In this document: one piece after another, positions 1-11,380 of the stretch
Layout: each line of letters starts with the position of its first letter
Numbering within the stretch: the first letter of the stretch is position 1
Assembly (NCBI GenBank): GCA_022606135.1
Contig: JABYQN010000002.1
Span: 124,001 to 188,000 of the forward strand
Reading direction: 5' to 3'
Source of the DNA: Fomes fomentarius
Taxonomy: Eukaryota > Basidiomycota > Agaricomycetes > Polyporales > Polyporaceae
Length of the DNA: 64,000 bases
The notes under the pieces: model-generated
The model's input: the letters and a program-made list of their open reading frames with translations, nothing else
What the model was told of the DNA's origin: nothing
The model's database searches: none
Translations under genes and position numbers: made by a program

Positions 1-692
1 AATACCACAGTCCGAGCATGAAAATGCAGGAAGTCCGAGTCAAGGCTACCGCACTCCATGATCTGACCGCTAGGGCGACTCATACTCTTGTCGACCCTGA
101 CTCGATGACCTCTCAAGAGATTCTCATTGCTGTCGCAAGATGGCAAACCCAAATGTCATATCCAATGCGTTTCAGGGCGATCGGTTTGTTCCGATCTCAG
201 ACAACTTCATGGACGATATCTGTCGAGGCATCGTCATCAACATCTTCAATGTGTGTAGTATAGACTTTATTTGCTTCCAATGGCCTATTTTCACTGTCAT
301 ACATCAGTCTGAGTCTTCTCCGGTACCCGGTCCCCGTTAGCAAGAAATGATGCCTCCGCGCTGCACAAGCTACTAGCGCTCGACCGGTGATGAAATTTAC
401 GATGCGCTCGAAACCGACGCTATCGTAAATGGACTCAATAGAACTGTACTATCGCAGGCTGCGTTCCGTAGGATGAGACGCTGAAAAGACCGTAGTGTCC
501 GGGCCATTTGAAGACCCAATGGATGGAAACGACGATACTACTCTCACACATGGCTTGTACAGTACGTGATTAGGAGGCTTTCTTCCTAAGTGAGATAGTG
601 TTTACACATAGCCACATCGATACACCAGATCATACATTTCATACCAAGGAAAAGCCTGCAGAGTGCTCATGCAACGCATGTAAAGACCTCTG
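1..692. other. No recognised gene
   Basis: Only short open frames without family resemblance or convincing splice structure are seen. The right part is the 3' flank of the convergent-side uracil-catabolism gene that ends at 693. The left end could hold the end of a gene lying outside the window, but nothing supports it. Confidence 0.5.
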
Positions 693-2356
693 CTAAAATA
701 CCGTTCCATCGCTCTCGATCTCAATCGGAGGACCACACGTCGCCGGCCGCTTCTGCTTCGCAATTGCCCGCCCGCCCGTCCATGTCGCGCCTTCAAGCAC
801 TTGGGCGAGAGTCAATTGTTCAGCGGTGAGGCCAAGCTGCTTTCTGATCTCGTCAGCGATACGATCCCTGTCCCCGGAAGTAGATCTCAATAAGCATACA
901 AGAGGGTATGGGGCACGGCGAATTAGAAGACGCACAATTCGATGACAGTCATAGCCCTCCACTCAATGATGGCAGGATGAGAGGGGAGCAGCTTCGGAAT
1001 GCCAGAGCTTGGGTCAGGGTAGAGGGACGCATCGATTGCGCCAGGGCGCAGTGAAAGTATTCCAAGATCCACCAAAAGGCCACCTAACGAATGCAGCTTC
1101 AGCGTCGGTTACTGTCATATACAGATTTGAGGTGCCTGACCGTTCCGGTATTCGGGCAGACCCGTCATATACTCAATACCCTCGATCTTCCACCCAAGGA
1201 CCTTCTTGATCGGCTCGATGAGACTGTACGTGATCCACCCGGTAAGCTTGTGGAAGGGCACGAGCTCGTCACCCTCCTTGTACGTTCCAGCGGCGATACT
1301 TTCCTTCTTGAGCGCGTCGCAGGGCCAGACGTCGCCGAGAGCCGTACCGCCCAGAGTTGTACGCGTTGCGGGCCAGATCGGGGAGAGTCCGTCAACGAGC
1401 GCCGTCCAGAGGGCAAAGATGTGCACGCGTTTCGATTCACCTTCCGTGATTGATTCGGAATCGAGAAAATCTGTATGTCGCTGTGAGCATGCATCATAAA
1501 GCTCGACAAGAGTCACGCACCAATAAGATGCCCAGGACGAGCCCTAGTGCCGAAGAACTTCGTGTTTGCCTTAAGGGCCTTGCTCAAGTTGACGAGGAGG
1601 GAAGATCGTCCATCCAATCCGACTAACGGATTGGAATCTGACACCTGCATGGCGGAGGCAACCTTTTGGGCGGTGATCTTCGAGAGCCCATCCGCTAAAG
1701 TGGTTGTCAGTCTGGGGGCTGATTGCATTATGAGAGTGCGACTCACCATCTGCTTGGTGGGGATTATTACTGTCGCCGGAGAAGAGTCCTTGTTCAAACA
1801 TATGGAAAGTGGCGACCCCAAGGCCTTCGGACCTTGAGAAACTCTGTCCGGACTCGTGCTCCTTAAACGACCACGCGTTACCGGCGCCGGCATCAAGCAA
1901 TACGGACACGAGGAAAAAATCGATGAGCCGTCTGGCTATCTCCTTCACGTCGGGTGGATTCGGAGAGGCCTTCCACTTCGCAATGAGAGGGTCAACCCGC
2001 GAGCGACCGGCGTCAAGGTGTCTCCATCTCCCATGAGGCGGAATCTGAGACGGTCCTGGGTGAGCTTGTGCAAACCCTGCACGAAGATCGGGCTCACCGA
2101 CGCTACATTAGCCCCGAAGTCCTTCTGTAAACCAAGATACATCAGTGCTTCGCTTAGACGACCACATATAACATACCTTGATGACCTCGATGCAGAACGC
2201 AGCTGTGTCGGCTTCCTTCTCTGGATGGTAGTCAAAGTACTCGAGCTTACCCTCCTTGGCGAGTGCGTACACGCGACCACATCGCTCGCGGATTGCGGGC
2301 AGTGTGCGCAGGTATGCCGCAGTTTGTTCTGGTGAGTTGACAGCGAGTGGGTTCAT
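693..2356 (-). CDS. Urc4/Urg3-type uracil catabolism protein (DUF1688)
   Basis: Seven exons: 2356-2177, 2124-2098, 2044-1747, 1694-1521, 1470-1141, 1083-936 and 885-693, summing to 1350 nt (449 aa), a normal length for the family. The DUF1688 signature is clear: an N-terminal YLRTLPAIRERC and YFDYHPEKE, then PPHGRWRHLDAG (exon 3), EGESKRVHIFALWTALVDGL (exon 5), LGPEYRNGG-like LPEYRNGGLLVDLG across intron 5, and a C-terminal block ending in LEGATWTGGRAIA. The family acts in the URC pathway of fungal uracil degradation; the exact reaction is not settled, and Urc4 is non-homologous to the reductive pathway. The ATG at 2354-2356 is chosen because it starts the conserved MNP..SPEQTAAYLRTLP segment; upstream in-frame codons are not conserved. 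Exon 2 has only 27 nt. No other URC gene lies nearby. Confidence 0.9.
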
Positions 2357-3435
2357 TGTCGTCGATGATGGTCGTAGACGAGATGAAGAAGGAACACGCG
2401 AGGTCCGAAGGTTGGAGCCATGACTCGCCTCCGGTCCGGTCTTCCGAGGCGCGTGCGGGCCTCTCACTGCTCAGTGCTCTGAGGGCAATCGCGCGACTTA
2501 AACTTGAACCCCTTCCATTCGGGCTACGCATTCAGGGCCCTGGTGAACATATCCTGGAAATACTAACTGTGCCTCTCGAGCTCATACTTGAATATCGGCG
2601 AAATGGCATTTCGCACGCACCCCATCGCTCAGTGGCAGCGTGACATCTCCTAGCAGCAATAGCCCTTCAAGTTAGCTTCCTTTAGCATCACAACACAAGA
2701 TCGTCATTAACATCGACTTGAGTCCAATGGCGCTTGCTCTAGCCGCTGCTTCTGAAGCCTGAAGCCTGATCCCTCAGTACCCCGTCCCCGCCACCTACAC
2801 TCAACTCAGCCCTGTGAGCGGACCCGACCTGTCGTTGTCTTGCATTCTGCTCACTTGTCGTTTCTCAGGCTGGGTAAACAAGCTCACGACGAGAAGACAC
2901 GCGCAAATTCGGACGGGAAGATCAATGCCCAATACAGTCAACCCCTCAGTCATCGCCCGTTAAGATATACACGAGTCACTGTGCGATATCCTACATCCTT
3001 GTTCATCTCTCGAAACATGTACTCCGTGTTCGGGGAGCCGTCACACAACTTAATCTGTGAGTTCAATCTTTTTTTTCAACCACGCAAGAACAATTGTTAT
3101 CGAAACATGGTGTGCTTGTTGCCGACGTGGAAGGGAGAGAGCAAGCAACGGCGGGACGCTAGACGATATGCGCGTGAGCACCTGGTTAAAGGGCACTCGG
3201 GTCCGGAGGGATCGACCCGATCTGACGAGCAGTCGTACATGGAACAAGTTGCACCTCCGTGGCACCGTCTCTGAGAGTAGATGACCGATTAGCCGTGCGA
3301 TCAACAAGCATGAAGTCACAATGAACGCACAGCGACTTTGAGGTATAGGTGGGAGTGATCGTTCGCATGGTACTAGATAGCACACAACGGCGTAGACGAA
3401 CGCCTAGATAGCTCCAAGCATTTGTGAGCCCCGCA
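2357..3435. other. Intergenic, holds an AA9 fragment
   Basis: Apart from the inverted AA9 3' fragment described separately, no coding signal is seen. The open frame at 2840-3274 on the plus strand is the read-through of that fragment and has no family resemblance in itself. Confidence 0.6.
2751..3000 (+). pseudogene. 3'-terminal remnant of an AA9 LPMO gene
   Basis: On the plus strand this stretch reproduces, in order, the end of the AA9 gene found at 5668-6659 on the minus strand. It has the acceptor of the penultimate exon, the exon coding [12 protein letters not shown] at about 2779-2814, a donor-like GTGAGC, an intron sharing long runs such as TTGTCTTGCATTCTGCTCAC, and the terminal acceptor. 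The last exon is damaged: the bases for VWS are gone, leaving GCTGGGTAAAC in place of GCTGTCTGGAGCGGGTGAAC. Similarity continues weakly into the 3' flank. There is no 5' part, signal peptide or His brace, so it cannot encode an enzyme. Confidence 0.85.
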
Positions 3436-4673
3436 TTATATCGTCGGGATATAACAGGGGTCAAACTTGATTTCAAGCTTCCGTGCTGAGTATGCGCCGA
3501 TCATACAGGTTCGGAAATGCCACGTCAGTTCGTCTCTTCGGTCAACAGCCTGAGGATACTGCACGATGATGCAGACTTGCTCGAGCTCCTTGAACTGATC
3601 CTGTATGAGCCTGTCAACCGGCTCAAGGCCCGGTTTTTCCCACATGTCGGTGAGGAGCGGGAGATTCGCATCGTAGTGGATGACGAGGGTGCGAAGGTCG
3701 AGAGAACAAATATGATCCAGGAGGCTATAAAGGCAGGACCAGCAGTCTGGTGAATGTGCGATGTCGACATCCAGTGTGCTCAGATGGGTATAGTTACTAA
3801 TGAAGTCGACTTGTGAGGCTATGCAAATGAGGACGGTTAGTAAGTGGCTGAGAAGAGGAACGTCGACGTACTTCTGACGGCACCCCGCTTCAGTGATAGG
3901 CCGAGGTGTCGGATAGAGGGACCAGGAGCAGCTTGAAGGACTACCCACGGCGCCCTGGCTGTATCGGGAACCACCAATGTCCGCAATGAGTGAAGGGAAG
4001 GGGTCGATGGGAGCCATCGCATCACGGCAATCGAACCACTGTCTTCGGCTAGGGACCACGTAGATACAGACAAGTAGGTCAGACGGGGCCTGTCCTCATG
4101 GAGGCTAAGCGATGCCGGAGCCGGAGGAGAGCGAACGGCGAGTTGGTTCCTCATCTCATTGTCAAGGTCCGCTCTTGGTTCAAGCATGACGTCGTTTAAG
4201 GTCAGGCGTTCGAGTTTGGGGAGGGATGCGATGAGGTGCTGGAGGTGATAGAACGACATATGGTTCGTGTAGTGGAGAGAAAGTGCTGTGATAGACACGA
4301 ACTCAGAGAGGCGATCTTGTAGAGTAGACTCGAAGATGGCAACTCGGTAGGGGGATAGACGCAGGAGGACCAATGTCTTGAGTCTCGGTAAGTCTCGCAT
4401 GAGGGTGATGTGGCGTTGAAGGTCTACTTCCGAGAGCCTCAAAGACTTGGCGGGCTAAAGGCGTAAAGTTGAGATGCAACTCCTAAACTGGGTGATTACT
4501 TTAGGGTGTATTATGAGGGAGTTGAACGTAATTTTGGAGAAGAGGTGATACTGGGCCAAAGGACGCAGACACTGGCAAGTCAACGAGGAGTTCTTGAGCG
4601 AAGTGACGTCGTCCCACATCATACCCAAGATATAGAGGACGAGCTCGAGTGGTAATTCAATCAGAAAGACCAT
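3436..4673 (-). CDS. F-box protein with leucine-rich tail
   Basis: Three exons: 4673-4500, 4454-3872 and 3818-3436; 1140 nt, 379 aa. Residues 5-45 form an F-box (LPLELVLYILGMMWDDVTS, then SLTCQCLRPLAQ), the Skp1-binding motif of SCF ubiquitin ligases. The rest has irregular leucine-rich segments such as LPRLKTLVLLRLSP and LPKLERLTLNDV, as in the large F-box families of Agaricomycetes, where such repeats are thought to select substrates. Substrate is unknown. Intron 1 is only 45 nt, in phase, and contains the TAG that would otherwise stop the frame at residue 72. Intron 2 has a clear GTACGT donor and a TACTAAC branch site. Start: first Met just before the F-box. Confidence 0.8.
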
Positions 4674-5667
4674 CTCAAGCTATTCCTGGGCAAGAGAAAG
4701 TGAGACAAGTTCAAGAAGAGCCGGATGTGGTTCTACGCCATATTTCGACGCAAGTGCAAAAAAATCAAAATAGGAGACAACTCGGTAATGACATAAGCGA
4801 TTCCCGCAAATACATATCACATGTCATAAACTGCCGTCAATACACTGGTATTAGTAACATACTTACGACGTGCACATGAACATGATGCTCGTCCAATATA
4901 TGCGTGGAGGCTGCTCCAAGTTTTCAGGCAACCCAGCAGAAACCGAGAGCCGTCCCGGAAACTTGATGTCAGTATGTAGATGGGTGCAAGCACATACTAG
5001 AACTACTCAGTAAGGCTACCCAGGAGTGACTAACGACCTACACTGGGGCCGGGGACATAACTTAGGGGAATTCCTCGCTACGAGATCTCTTCCAATCTGC
5101 GCATATACAGCGTTGTGACGCCACAAGGCGAAGAGACCTCATGGAAGCCAGCATGGGTGGATAGTTACATTTTGCTTTATTACGGGGGCCGAAAATGTGC
5201 AAGAGGAAAGAGATGTCAAGATTTTAATGCATAGCATAAGTCGCTCGATGGTGTTTTCCCCACCTTCCTTTCTGTATCTTGTTGTCTTCTCTAGAAAAGA
5301 GAGAGACTGCTCACGTATAGTATCTTCTAGAATCTCGCCCGGGCCTCACCCACCAAGTTCCACCCCCGAGATGATCACTCTACGTTCACAACCCCTCTTG
5401 CGCAGTCGAGTGATAACATCCAGATTACAGCTAATCTTAGGTGGTAGCTCGAATTCTCCCGGGTGGACGGGCGGGCCATTGAAGGAGTAGGTGGACATAG
5501 AGAGTGCCAAGTCCAACTCGCGACTAACTATGGGGCTGCACGGTGTTGCACAGTAACTAATGTAAATCTCGATAGAAGTATAGAAGGGTTTGACTGTCTT
5601 GTGCATTGCCACAGACATTAGCCCCCTCGTATCCAGGTTTGTTCCAGTCTTGCCATCGCGAGCTCGT
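4674..5667. other. Intergenic, no gene recognised
   Basis: Lies between the divergent upstream side of the F-box gene and the 3' end of AA9 copy 1. The open frame at 5346-5714 on the minus strand is the 3' untranslated flank of the AA9 gene read in another frame. Nothing else is supported. Confidence 0.5.
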
Positions 5668-6659
5668 TCACCCGCTCCAGACAGCCTGAGACACGACAAG
5701 TGAGCAGAATGCAAGACAACGTCAGGTCAGGTCCACTCACAGGGCTGGGCTGGGTGTAGGTGGCGGGGACGGGGTACTGAGGGGCGAGGGATCAGGATCA
5801 GCGGCCTGCATATGCAGAGCAATCGCAATTAGACTTACGTAGATGTTAATGAGGATGCCGGGCTCGTTGCCAGAGTAGACGCCAGGGATGGCGACCAAGG
5901 GGCCAGGCGTGCCGCTTCCGCCCCCCGTCACGTTGATCTGACCGCAAGAGATCTATCCGACACCAATCTCGTCAGGGGACACCACTTCCACGACTACACG
6001 ACAATGCCAGATCACTCACGTAGAACTGTGCACCACCAGGCTGACTGGCGGAATGCAGGGCGATGTGTTCAACACGGACGAGGTACTGGCCGCTGGGGAG
6101 GTTCTTCGGAAGTGTGAAGGTGATTGCGGGCAGACCCTGGGAGGGGAAGGTGATGCTCTGTCCACCGTCCGTCACCGCGGAGATCTGGTAGACCTTGAAC
6201 CAGACGTTGCCCGAGCCATCCCAGGACGTGATGTCGGTGCCGGTGGGAGCCTTGGCGAGGTAAACGTTGGCGACACCTGGGTGAGAAATGTTACCATTGG
6301 CGGCGATGCCGATCACAGACCCCACAGCAACGTCAATCGTTTGTGCGGTCGCGTGGGTCTCAGCGGTGTAGCAGCGGAATGCTTCGCTCGTCACGTCGGT
6401 GACCTATTGGAGCAAGTACTATGAAGTGAACATAAGCGTTCCCAGAGAGTGGTGGTCACGTACGGGTCCGTTAGAGTAGTGGTTGTCGGTCATCCGGACA
6501 TTCACCCAGTCCCCAGTGCGGCTACTGCCGACCATGAGGGCGGGGAAGGTGTCTATGTTGGGATTAGTGATCAGAGAAGGAACGAAGCGGCAACAGAAAC
6601 AGACAATGTGCGACGGCCTGGGCCACGAGGGCTGCGAGGACAAGGACGGGGGCGAGCAT
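5668..6659 (-). CDS. AA9 lytic polysaccharide monooxygenase, copy 1
   Basis: Six exons: 6659-6605, 6552-6464, 6403-6020, 5952-5839, 5776-5741 and 5685-5668; 696 nt, 231 aa. The signal peptide [17 protein letters not shown] is followed directly by His18, the mature N-terminal His of the copper His brace. His89 (in [16 protein letters not shown]) completes the brace. His165, Gln174 and Tyr176 (the last two in AQFY) match the secondary-sphere His-Gln-Tyr set of AA9 with the same spacing. Cys59 and Cys179 are placed for the usual disulphide. The protein ends PSPAVWSG with no CBM1 or anchor. AA9 enzymes are secreted and cleave cellulose or related glucans oxidatively with O2/H2O2 and an electron donor. 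Splice-site phases all agree. Confidence 0.95.
6605..6659 (-). other. Signal-peptide exon with brace His
   Basis: Exon 1 of the AA9 gene codes exactly the signal peptide and the first residue of the mature enzyme; the intron then splits the next codon (Tyr). Copy 2 has the same arrangement at 18707-18653. Confidence 0.85.
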
Positions 6660-8188
6660 GGTTGATCAGGACAGAGAACGTAGTTTGACTAGGTCAGGGA
6701 GCTGGGCACGCTCAGGACCGCTCCTTTATACGCCGGCACCAAGCTCTCGCATCCCCTCGGAAAAGTAGCTTCACAAGCATCAGTCATCAAGTCATATGCC
6801 ACCGAGGGTGAAATTAATTCCATTACCTCACCGGGTCTGCATCGCGCGAATGCCGCACGATTCAACAAAAAAGAGCGGCTCGGGATTGCACAGGAAGATT
6901 GTGAGCAACTTGTGCGCCCAAAACCACTGACCACGGCAGCGGCAGATGCGCGGCGAAAATGGCTCGCAAGGGAGTCAACTGACCATAGATGCGTCCTGAG
7001 GATGCCAATAGGAGATCTGTCAATTTACATCTTGAATAACCGACAATGGTCCACCTAACCGAGCAGCTTCCGGGCAGAGATGTACTTCCCACGTGGCATA
7101 GGCCATACTTGAGGCAGTTGGTTCAAGGAGTTAGGATTCTGGGATATAATCAGAGATGATTAGCCTTGAGTCCGCAAGCATATAGAGAAGTCTTACTGTG
7201 CGAGGGCTTGGCACCGTCACAGGCTGCTATCTCCAGGATACAGCCATGGATATCGTGCGGGACATGAAGCTTCGGAAGGTTAGGACGCTGCCATGACCAG
7301 GCATCGAGCACTAGTACAGAGAGCGCCAATTCTGTGCCTTTTAGACATCCGTATGTCCACGTAATACTAGAGGCCGTCAGTGGAAAGGCTGTTGTATCTA
7401 AAGCCAGATGCGCCGTATGGGTCAAGCAATACTGGTTGATTACAAAGGGATTCAGGACGCTGACAACACCACTGGTATAGCTGGGTTCTTGTTGGATGGA
7501 ATGCCTAGTAAGGAGCGTGCGCTCATGCCACACTAGGAAACAACCTCGAAATGAGAAAATCGTCAGCGCTTCAGCACCTGTCGGATGTGAGAACATAGCA
7601 TTACGTAAGACGTGGTTGCCTGAACTTTGGGCGCTAGCATAGGCAGCGAGTCATCCGTCCCGACGTCATTGAACTTGCCAAGATTGCGCGTGCAAGGCAA
7701 GTCTTCTCACAGAGACTGCTCCTGGGCGACACATAGACTAGGTTGACACTTACACTCAGAGCGCACCCGGTTGGACTGGACACTCTTCCTCCTGCCGACC
7801 TCAAGTTGGAGGCAACGGGTCGGGGTGCAGTTCCAGATCTCAGTCACGGTATCTACAAACCATTTGCTGACTCCAGACGCATGATATACTGACTGCAAGC
7901 TATATATTCAAGGGTTCAGCCGCCATTCAGACAGCAGGGAGTCCGTAACATGACCCTGTCTTCCTGCTTTTGCACCTCCCTCGTATCTGTCTTTTGGGTG
8001 TGATTTACGCTGCCTTACGCGCAAGGTACGCGTGTTCATCTCCTAATCCCCATACTCAGTCTTAATGAAGCCCTTAGCTGATGAGCAAAGCTCTCTAGCT
8101 ATTCTAATCGTCATAGATACCGGTGCGATCTCGATAGTGGCAGGTCTCACACTCTACAAGAATCCGTTTGCCCCCATCCCACTCGACA
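6660..8188. other. AA9 upstream region and gene-free stretch
   Basis: The first 300-400 nt upstream of the AA9 ATG show patchy similarity to the upstream of AA9 copy 2, for example GATTGCACAGGAAG near 6886 against GATTGCGCAGGAAG near 18929. Beyond that, an open frame at 7150-7596 (minus) has no family resemblance and I do not call it a gene. Confidence 0.5.
6724..6730 (-). promoter_or_regulatory. TATA box of AA9 copy 1
   Basis: TATAAAG on the minus strand, 65 nt upstream of the start codon. AA9 copy 2 has TATAAAA 69 nt upstream of its ATG, so the element is conserved in position between the duplicates. Confidence 0.6.
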
Positions 8189-9192
8189 ATGCCACCTAAC
8201 CGCTGCAATTACACCATCTGCTCAACGTACGCTGCCGTCGCTACAGCGACAGCTCTCCTCTCGGCCTCAAAGCTCCTCTTCCTCGACTGCGAAGCAAGGG
8301 ACATCGCTCGCCCGGGCGGCGTACTCAGCCTCATCTCCATCTCCGATGCAAACGCACGCACAATATTCCTGATAGACGCCATCGTACTCACGGACCGCAC
8401 ACATCCGTCGCTCCAAGCATTTCTTGAGCTCCTCGCGCGGGAGGACGTGACGAAGGTCATGTGGGACGGGCGGTCAGACGCGATCGAGCTGCGCGATACG
8501 TATGGCGTAGAGCTGCACGGCGTACTCGACCTACAACTCACCGAAGTCATGTCGCAAATCTACCTGTGCGGAGAGACAGATGACATGCGTTTATGGCGAC
8601 TGGCGAGGGGCTATTTTCGGAACGTGAAGCAGGACGTTTTACTGTGCCCCGCCAAGTACGACGGGATCTACCAAATCTGTAGGATGGCTGCCTGTTTGAA
8701 GCTGCGCGGGATCACTGACAGCAAAGACGGTGAGACAGAAGGGCGGTGGCTGATGCTCCTATAAAATGATTGCTGACTGGCACCTGCTGCACATCAACAG
8801 AAGCGGTCGCTTCCCTCCACAAGACGATGGGCAGCGAGATGTGGGTCCAACGCCCCCTTCCCGAGATGCTCCTCCAATACGCGGCGCATGACATCCACCT
8901 CATCGCACAGCTCTACTACGATTTCACGGGTGCAGGATGGATCACAGCGTACAGTTTTCCCACCCTGAGAGACCGCTCGGCGCGATACCTCCGGACATAC
9001 ACCTCATGCGCTGTCAAACAGAGGCACGACAAGCGGAAGCTCAGCCTGTTTGTTCCACTAGGCGTCCTCGACCTCAGCAGCGCGAGGAACGGTACTTGGC
9101 ACTGCAAATGCAAGGGTGCGATCAGATCCTGCCGCTGTGGTACTTCTTCACCGCGCCTGGGGGGCACGGCGGAAGTGGGGAGTGGAGGCTGA
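8189..9192 (+). CDS. DEDDy 3'-5' exonuclease paralogue with frameshifted tail
   Basis: Exons 8189-8729 and 8801-9192; 933 nt, 310 aa. It is a fourth member of the family clustered at 33-38 kb, with the same intron position. Catalytic motifs are intact: motif I FLDCEARD (Asp-x-Glu), motif II MWDGRSDAIEL (second Asp) and motif III QYAAHDIHLIAQ (Tyr-x3-Asp). The fold is that of RNase D/EXD-type exonucleases, which remove 3' nucleotides with two metals. After about 9110 the conserved Cys module continues in the +1 frame (CDQILPLW, then FCRLCVVLAQRN, stop at 9266), while the annotated frame runs into an unrelated Gly/Ser-rich end. This is either a one-base deletion in the gene or a sequencing error. 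The ATG at 8189 matches the paralogue starts (MPP...). Confidence 0.8.
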
Positions 9193-9266
9193 CCTTCTGC
9201 AGACTTTGCGTGGTGCTTGCGCAGAGGAATGATGAACCGGCTAGAGGATTTTGGGTTGACATGTAG

Positions 9267-9735
9267 TGTATTTGTACTGTACTTGTATCCATAACGAGCG
9301 TGGATTCATCGTGACCCAGATAGAGATGCGTTTGGAGCGGGAGCCTGAGTGGGATGGCATGGCCAAGAGGCCTCCTGTGGTCTTTGTATATGGAACAGAT
9401 GAGAGAAGGTAAAAGCCTGATTGCCGTGCTGGCAGCGGGTCATAATGCAAAATCTTCGTGCAAGAGAAGATTGGGCCGCAAGTGAGGTGTAAAACCACAC
9501 GGTCTAGTGTAGTGAGTGAATAATCACTAGTACCACTGGCAACCAAGGTACGCAAAACGTTATGAGCAGTATAACCGCCCTCTGTCTCGATGTCCTCAAC
9601 ATTGATGTCAGAGCCGATCCAAGAACTCGAGCTGGAGCTGAGTGGGCAATCGTCCTTTTGGGACAGTGAGCAGTGAGCCTCGGAAAAGAATAATCAATCC
9701 AACAATGAGGGGTATCGTCTCCTTCACCCACAGGC
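9267..9735. other. Convergent intergenic, nothing recognised
   Basis: 3' flanks of the exonuclease (+) and the acyltransferase (-). No repeat, RNA gene or conserved frame seen. Confidence 0.5.
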
Positions 9736-11247
9736 TCAATCCCTAAACCTCAACCAAAACTCATCTTCCTCCAACACAGCCCACACAGGCTCATTCAACG
9801 CAAGGTACAAATCAATCTCCCCGTTCTGCTTCTCCGTCGGCAAGTAGTACCCGAGCCCATCGACGCACGAGATAACCGTGAACGGCGGAGCCACCAGCAC
9901 CGGCGGCCTGCCCCCATCAAACTCCATCCCCACATACATCCCAAACTTGTTCCACACGCTGACCATTGTGGCCCCATACCCGCCGTTGAACTCCCACTTC
10001 ACGCTTCTCTTGTCCCGCTGCGCCGCCACCCAGCGCGCCGTGGCCCGCGCCTCGTCCGGGCTCATGCTGCGCGTCATCGCGTGCACGGTGCGGGCCGCCT
10101 CATGCAGCGAGGCCTCCTTGTCCGCCGCGGTGAGCGCGCCGTGCGACAGCGTTGTGAACTGCATGAGGATGGCATTGAACGGGTAGCGCTGCGGCAGGGC
10201 GAGGTGCGAGCAGTAGTTGACCGAGGTCAAGTACTCGCTGGAGGCAAGCCGTGCGTCCTCCTTGTCCCCCTGCGCCTTCTTCAGCTGCACACGTGCATCA
10301 TATACACGCATCCAGAGCAGCGCGGAAAGCGCGTCGTAGGTTGAGACCCAGCCGTTCTCGGGGTCCACGGGGTCCGTCGCCGCAGCTTTGAGTCGGTCCA
10401 GCTGGGCACTGTAGAAGCGCATCACACGGCCGGTTACGGGAGGCGGCGGTGGGGATGCGCCCTCGTCCGTCGTGGAGTTCTTCTTGGCGTACTCGGGCAC
10501 GACTTCCCCGCCGGCAGCATCGACGGAGAGGAACTGCGGCTTGAATTTCAGAGCCGTCTCGCGCTTTTCAGGCGGCATGCCTTCGTCCAGCTGGTCCGCA
10601 AGGTAGGGGTTGAGTGATGGTGGATTGGCAAGCGTGCCCACATCGGAGCGGTATACCTCGGCGAGGTCGTGGGCAAGCAGGAAGAACGCGTCCAAGTCGA
10701 CGACGGTGTGCAATGCGCGCAGGCCGAGTGCGACGCCACCGCAGGCGAAGCGGGTGTGTTGTACAGACAGAATGGGCGTGCGGTCGCTGCACACCGATTC
10801 CAGAGTGGGTTCGAAGGGTGGGAGGAGGGCATTGCCTCCATCAGGAAGATCCGGGAGAGTGAGGCGGCCTCTGGGAGAGGACGTGACAAGAGCGTCCAAA
10901 CGGGAAGTACACTGTGCGACGTGTAGATGGACGCCGCTGCCAAGACGGTCGATGCTGCGCGTGCCAGTGGTGGGGTCAATGTGTAGGCGGCCGGTGAGGT
11001 GCGGGCAGTAGTCCAGGAGGTAGGAAAGGGCCGTTTGCAACTTATCGGCGGGGATTATCTCGTGAGAAGTTTCGTCGTCCGTGCTGTACACAAAGACGAC
11101 GGCGACGGGGATGGTGGGGTAAACCTGTTGATCCAATGCTCCGAGCTTCATGGAAGGCGGAATCTTGGAGAGGGACGATGAGTGGGCGCATTGCACGGTG
11201 TGCGTTCCGACGATGGCGACGGGACAGGATGTCGACTCGGATGTCAT
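9736..11247 (-). CDS. BAHD-like (HXXXD) acyltransferase
   Basis: A single exon of 1512 nt, 503 codons. Residues include the HXXXD active-site motif as HTVVD within LGLRALHTVVDLDAFFLL, the site that binds acyl-CoA and activates the acceptor hydroxyl or amine in fungal trichothecene-acetyltransferase-like enzymes. Further family traits are the N-terminal ALDQQVYPTIPVAVVFVY strand and YLLDYCPHLTGRL helix, and a late structural motif MEFDGGRPPVL in the place of plant DFGWG. The frame is open to an upstream ATG at 11379. I prefer 11247 because a TATAAG box sits at 11381-11386, two bases from the upstream ATG, and residues 1-44 look non-conserved. The donor and acceptor substrates cannot be read from sequence. 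Confidence 0.8.
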   Translation of the reverse strand: MTSESTSCPVAIVGTHTVQCAHSSSLSKIPPSMKLGALDQQVYPTIPVAVVFVYSTDDETSHEIIPADKLQTALSYLLDYCPHLTGRLHIDPTTGTRSIDRLGSGVHLHVAQCTSRLDALVTSSPRGRLTLPDLPDGGNALLPPFEPTLESVCSDRTPILSVQHTRFACGGVALGLRALHTVVDLDAFFLLAHDLAEVYRSDVGTLANPPSLNPYLADQLDEGMPPEKRETALKFKPQFLSVDAAGGEVVPEYAKKNSTTDEGASPPPPPVTGRVMRFYSAQLDRLKAAATDPVDPENGWVSTYDALSALLWMRVYDARVQLKKAQGDKEDARLASSEYLTSVNYCSHLALPQRYPFNAILMQFTTLSHGALTAADKEASLHEAARTVHAMTRSMSPDEARATARWVAAQRDKRSVKWEFNGGYGATMVSVWNKFGMYVGMEFDGGRPPVLVAPPFTVISCVDGLGYYLPTEKQNGEIDLYLALNEPVWAVLEEDEFWLRFRD

Positions 11248-11380
11248 AACTGTAGATGATGAGGCTGTCGTAGTTTGTGCCGAAGGCTGATGTATCTTCC
11301 CGGTTGGCTGTAAAGAGAAGGAAGACAAGCACGGCTGAGCTTTGAGCTGTTGGTGTGAATACCACTCAGATGCTCCCATA

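Noticed and set aside
7150..7596. 148-codon minus-strand open frame between AA9 and the exonuclease gene
   Set aside because: No recognisable motif, no splice partners and atypical codon use; could be a decayed gene but nothing supports it.
9736..11379. Extending the acyltransferase to the upstream ATG at 11379
   Set aside because: A TATA box sits two bases before that ATG, so the transcript probably starts downstream of it.
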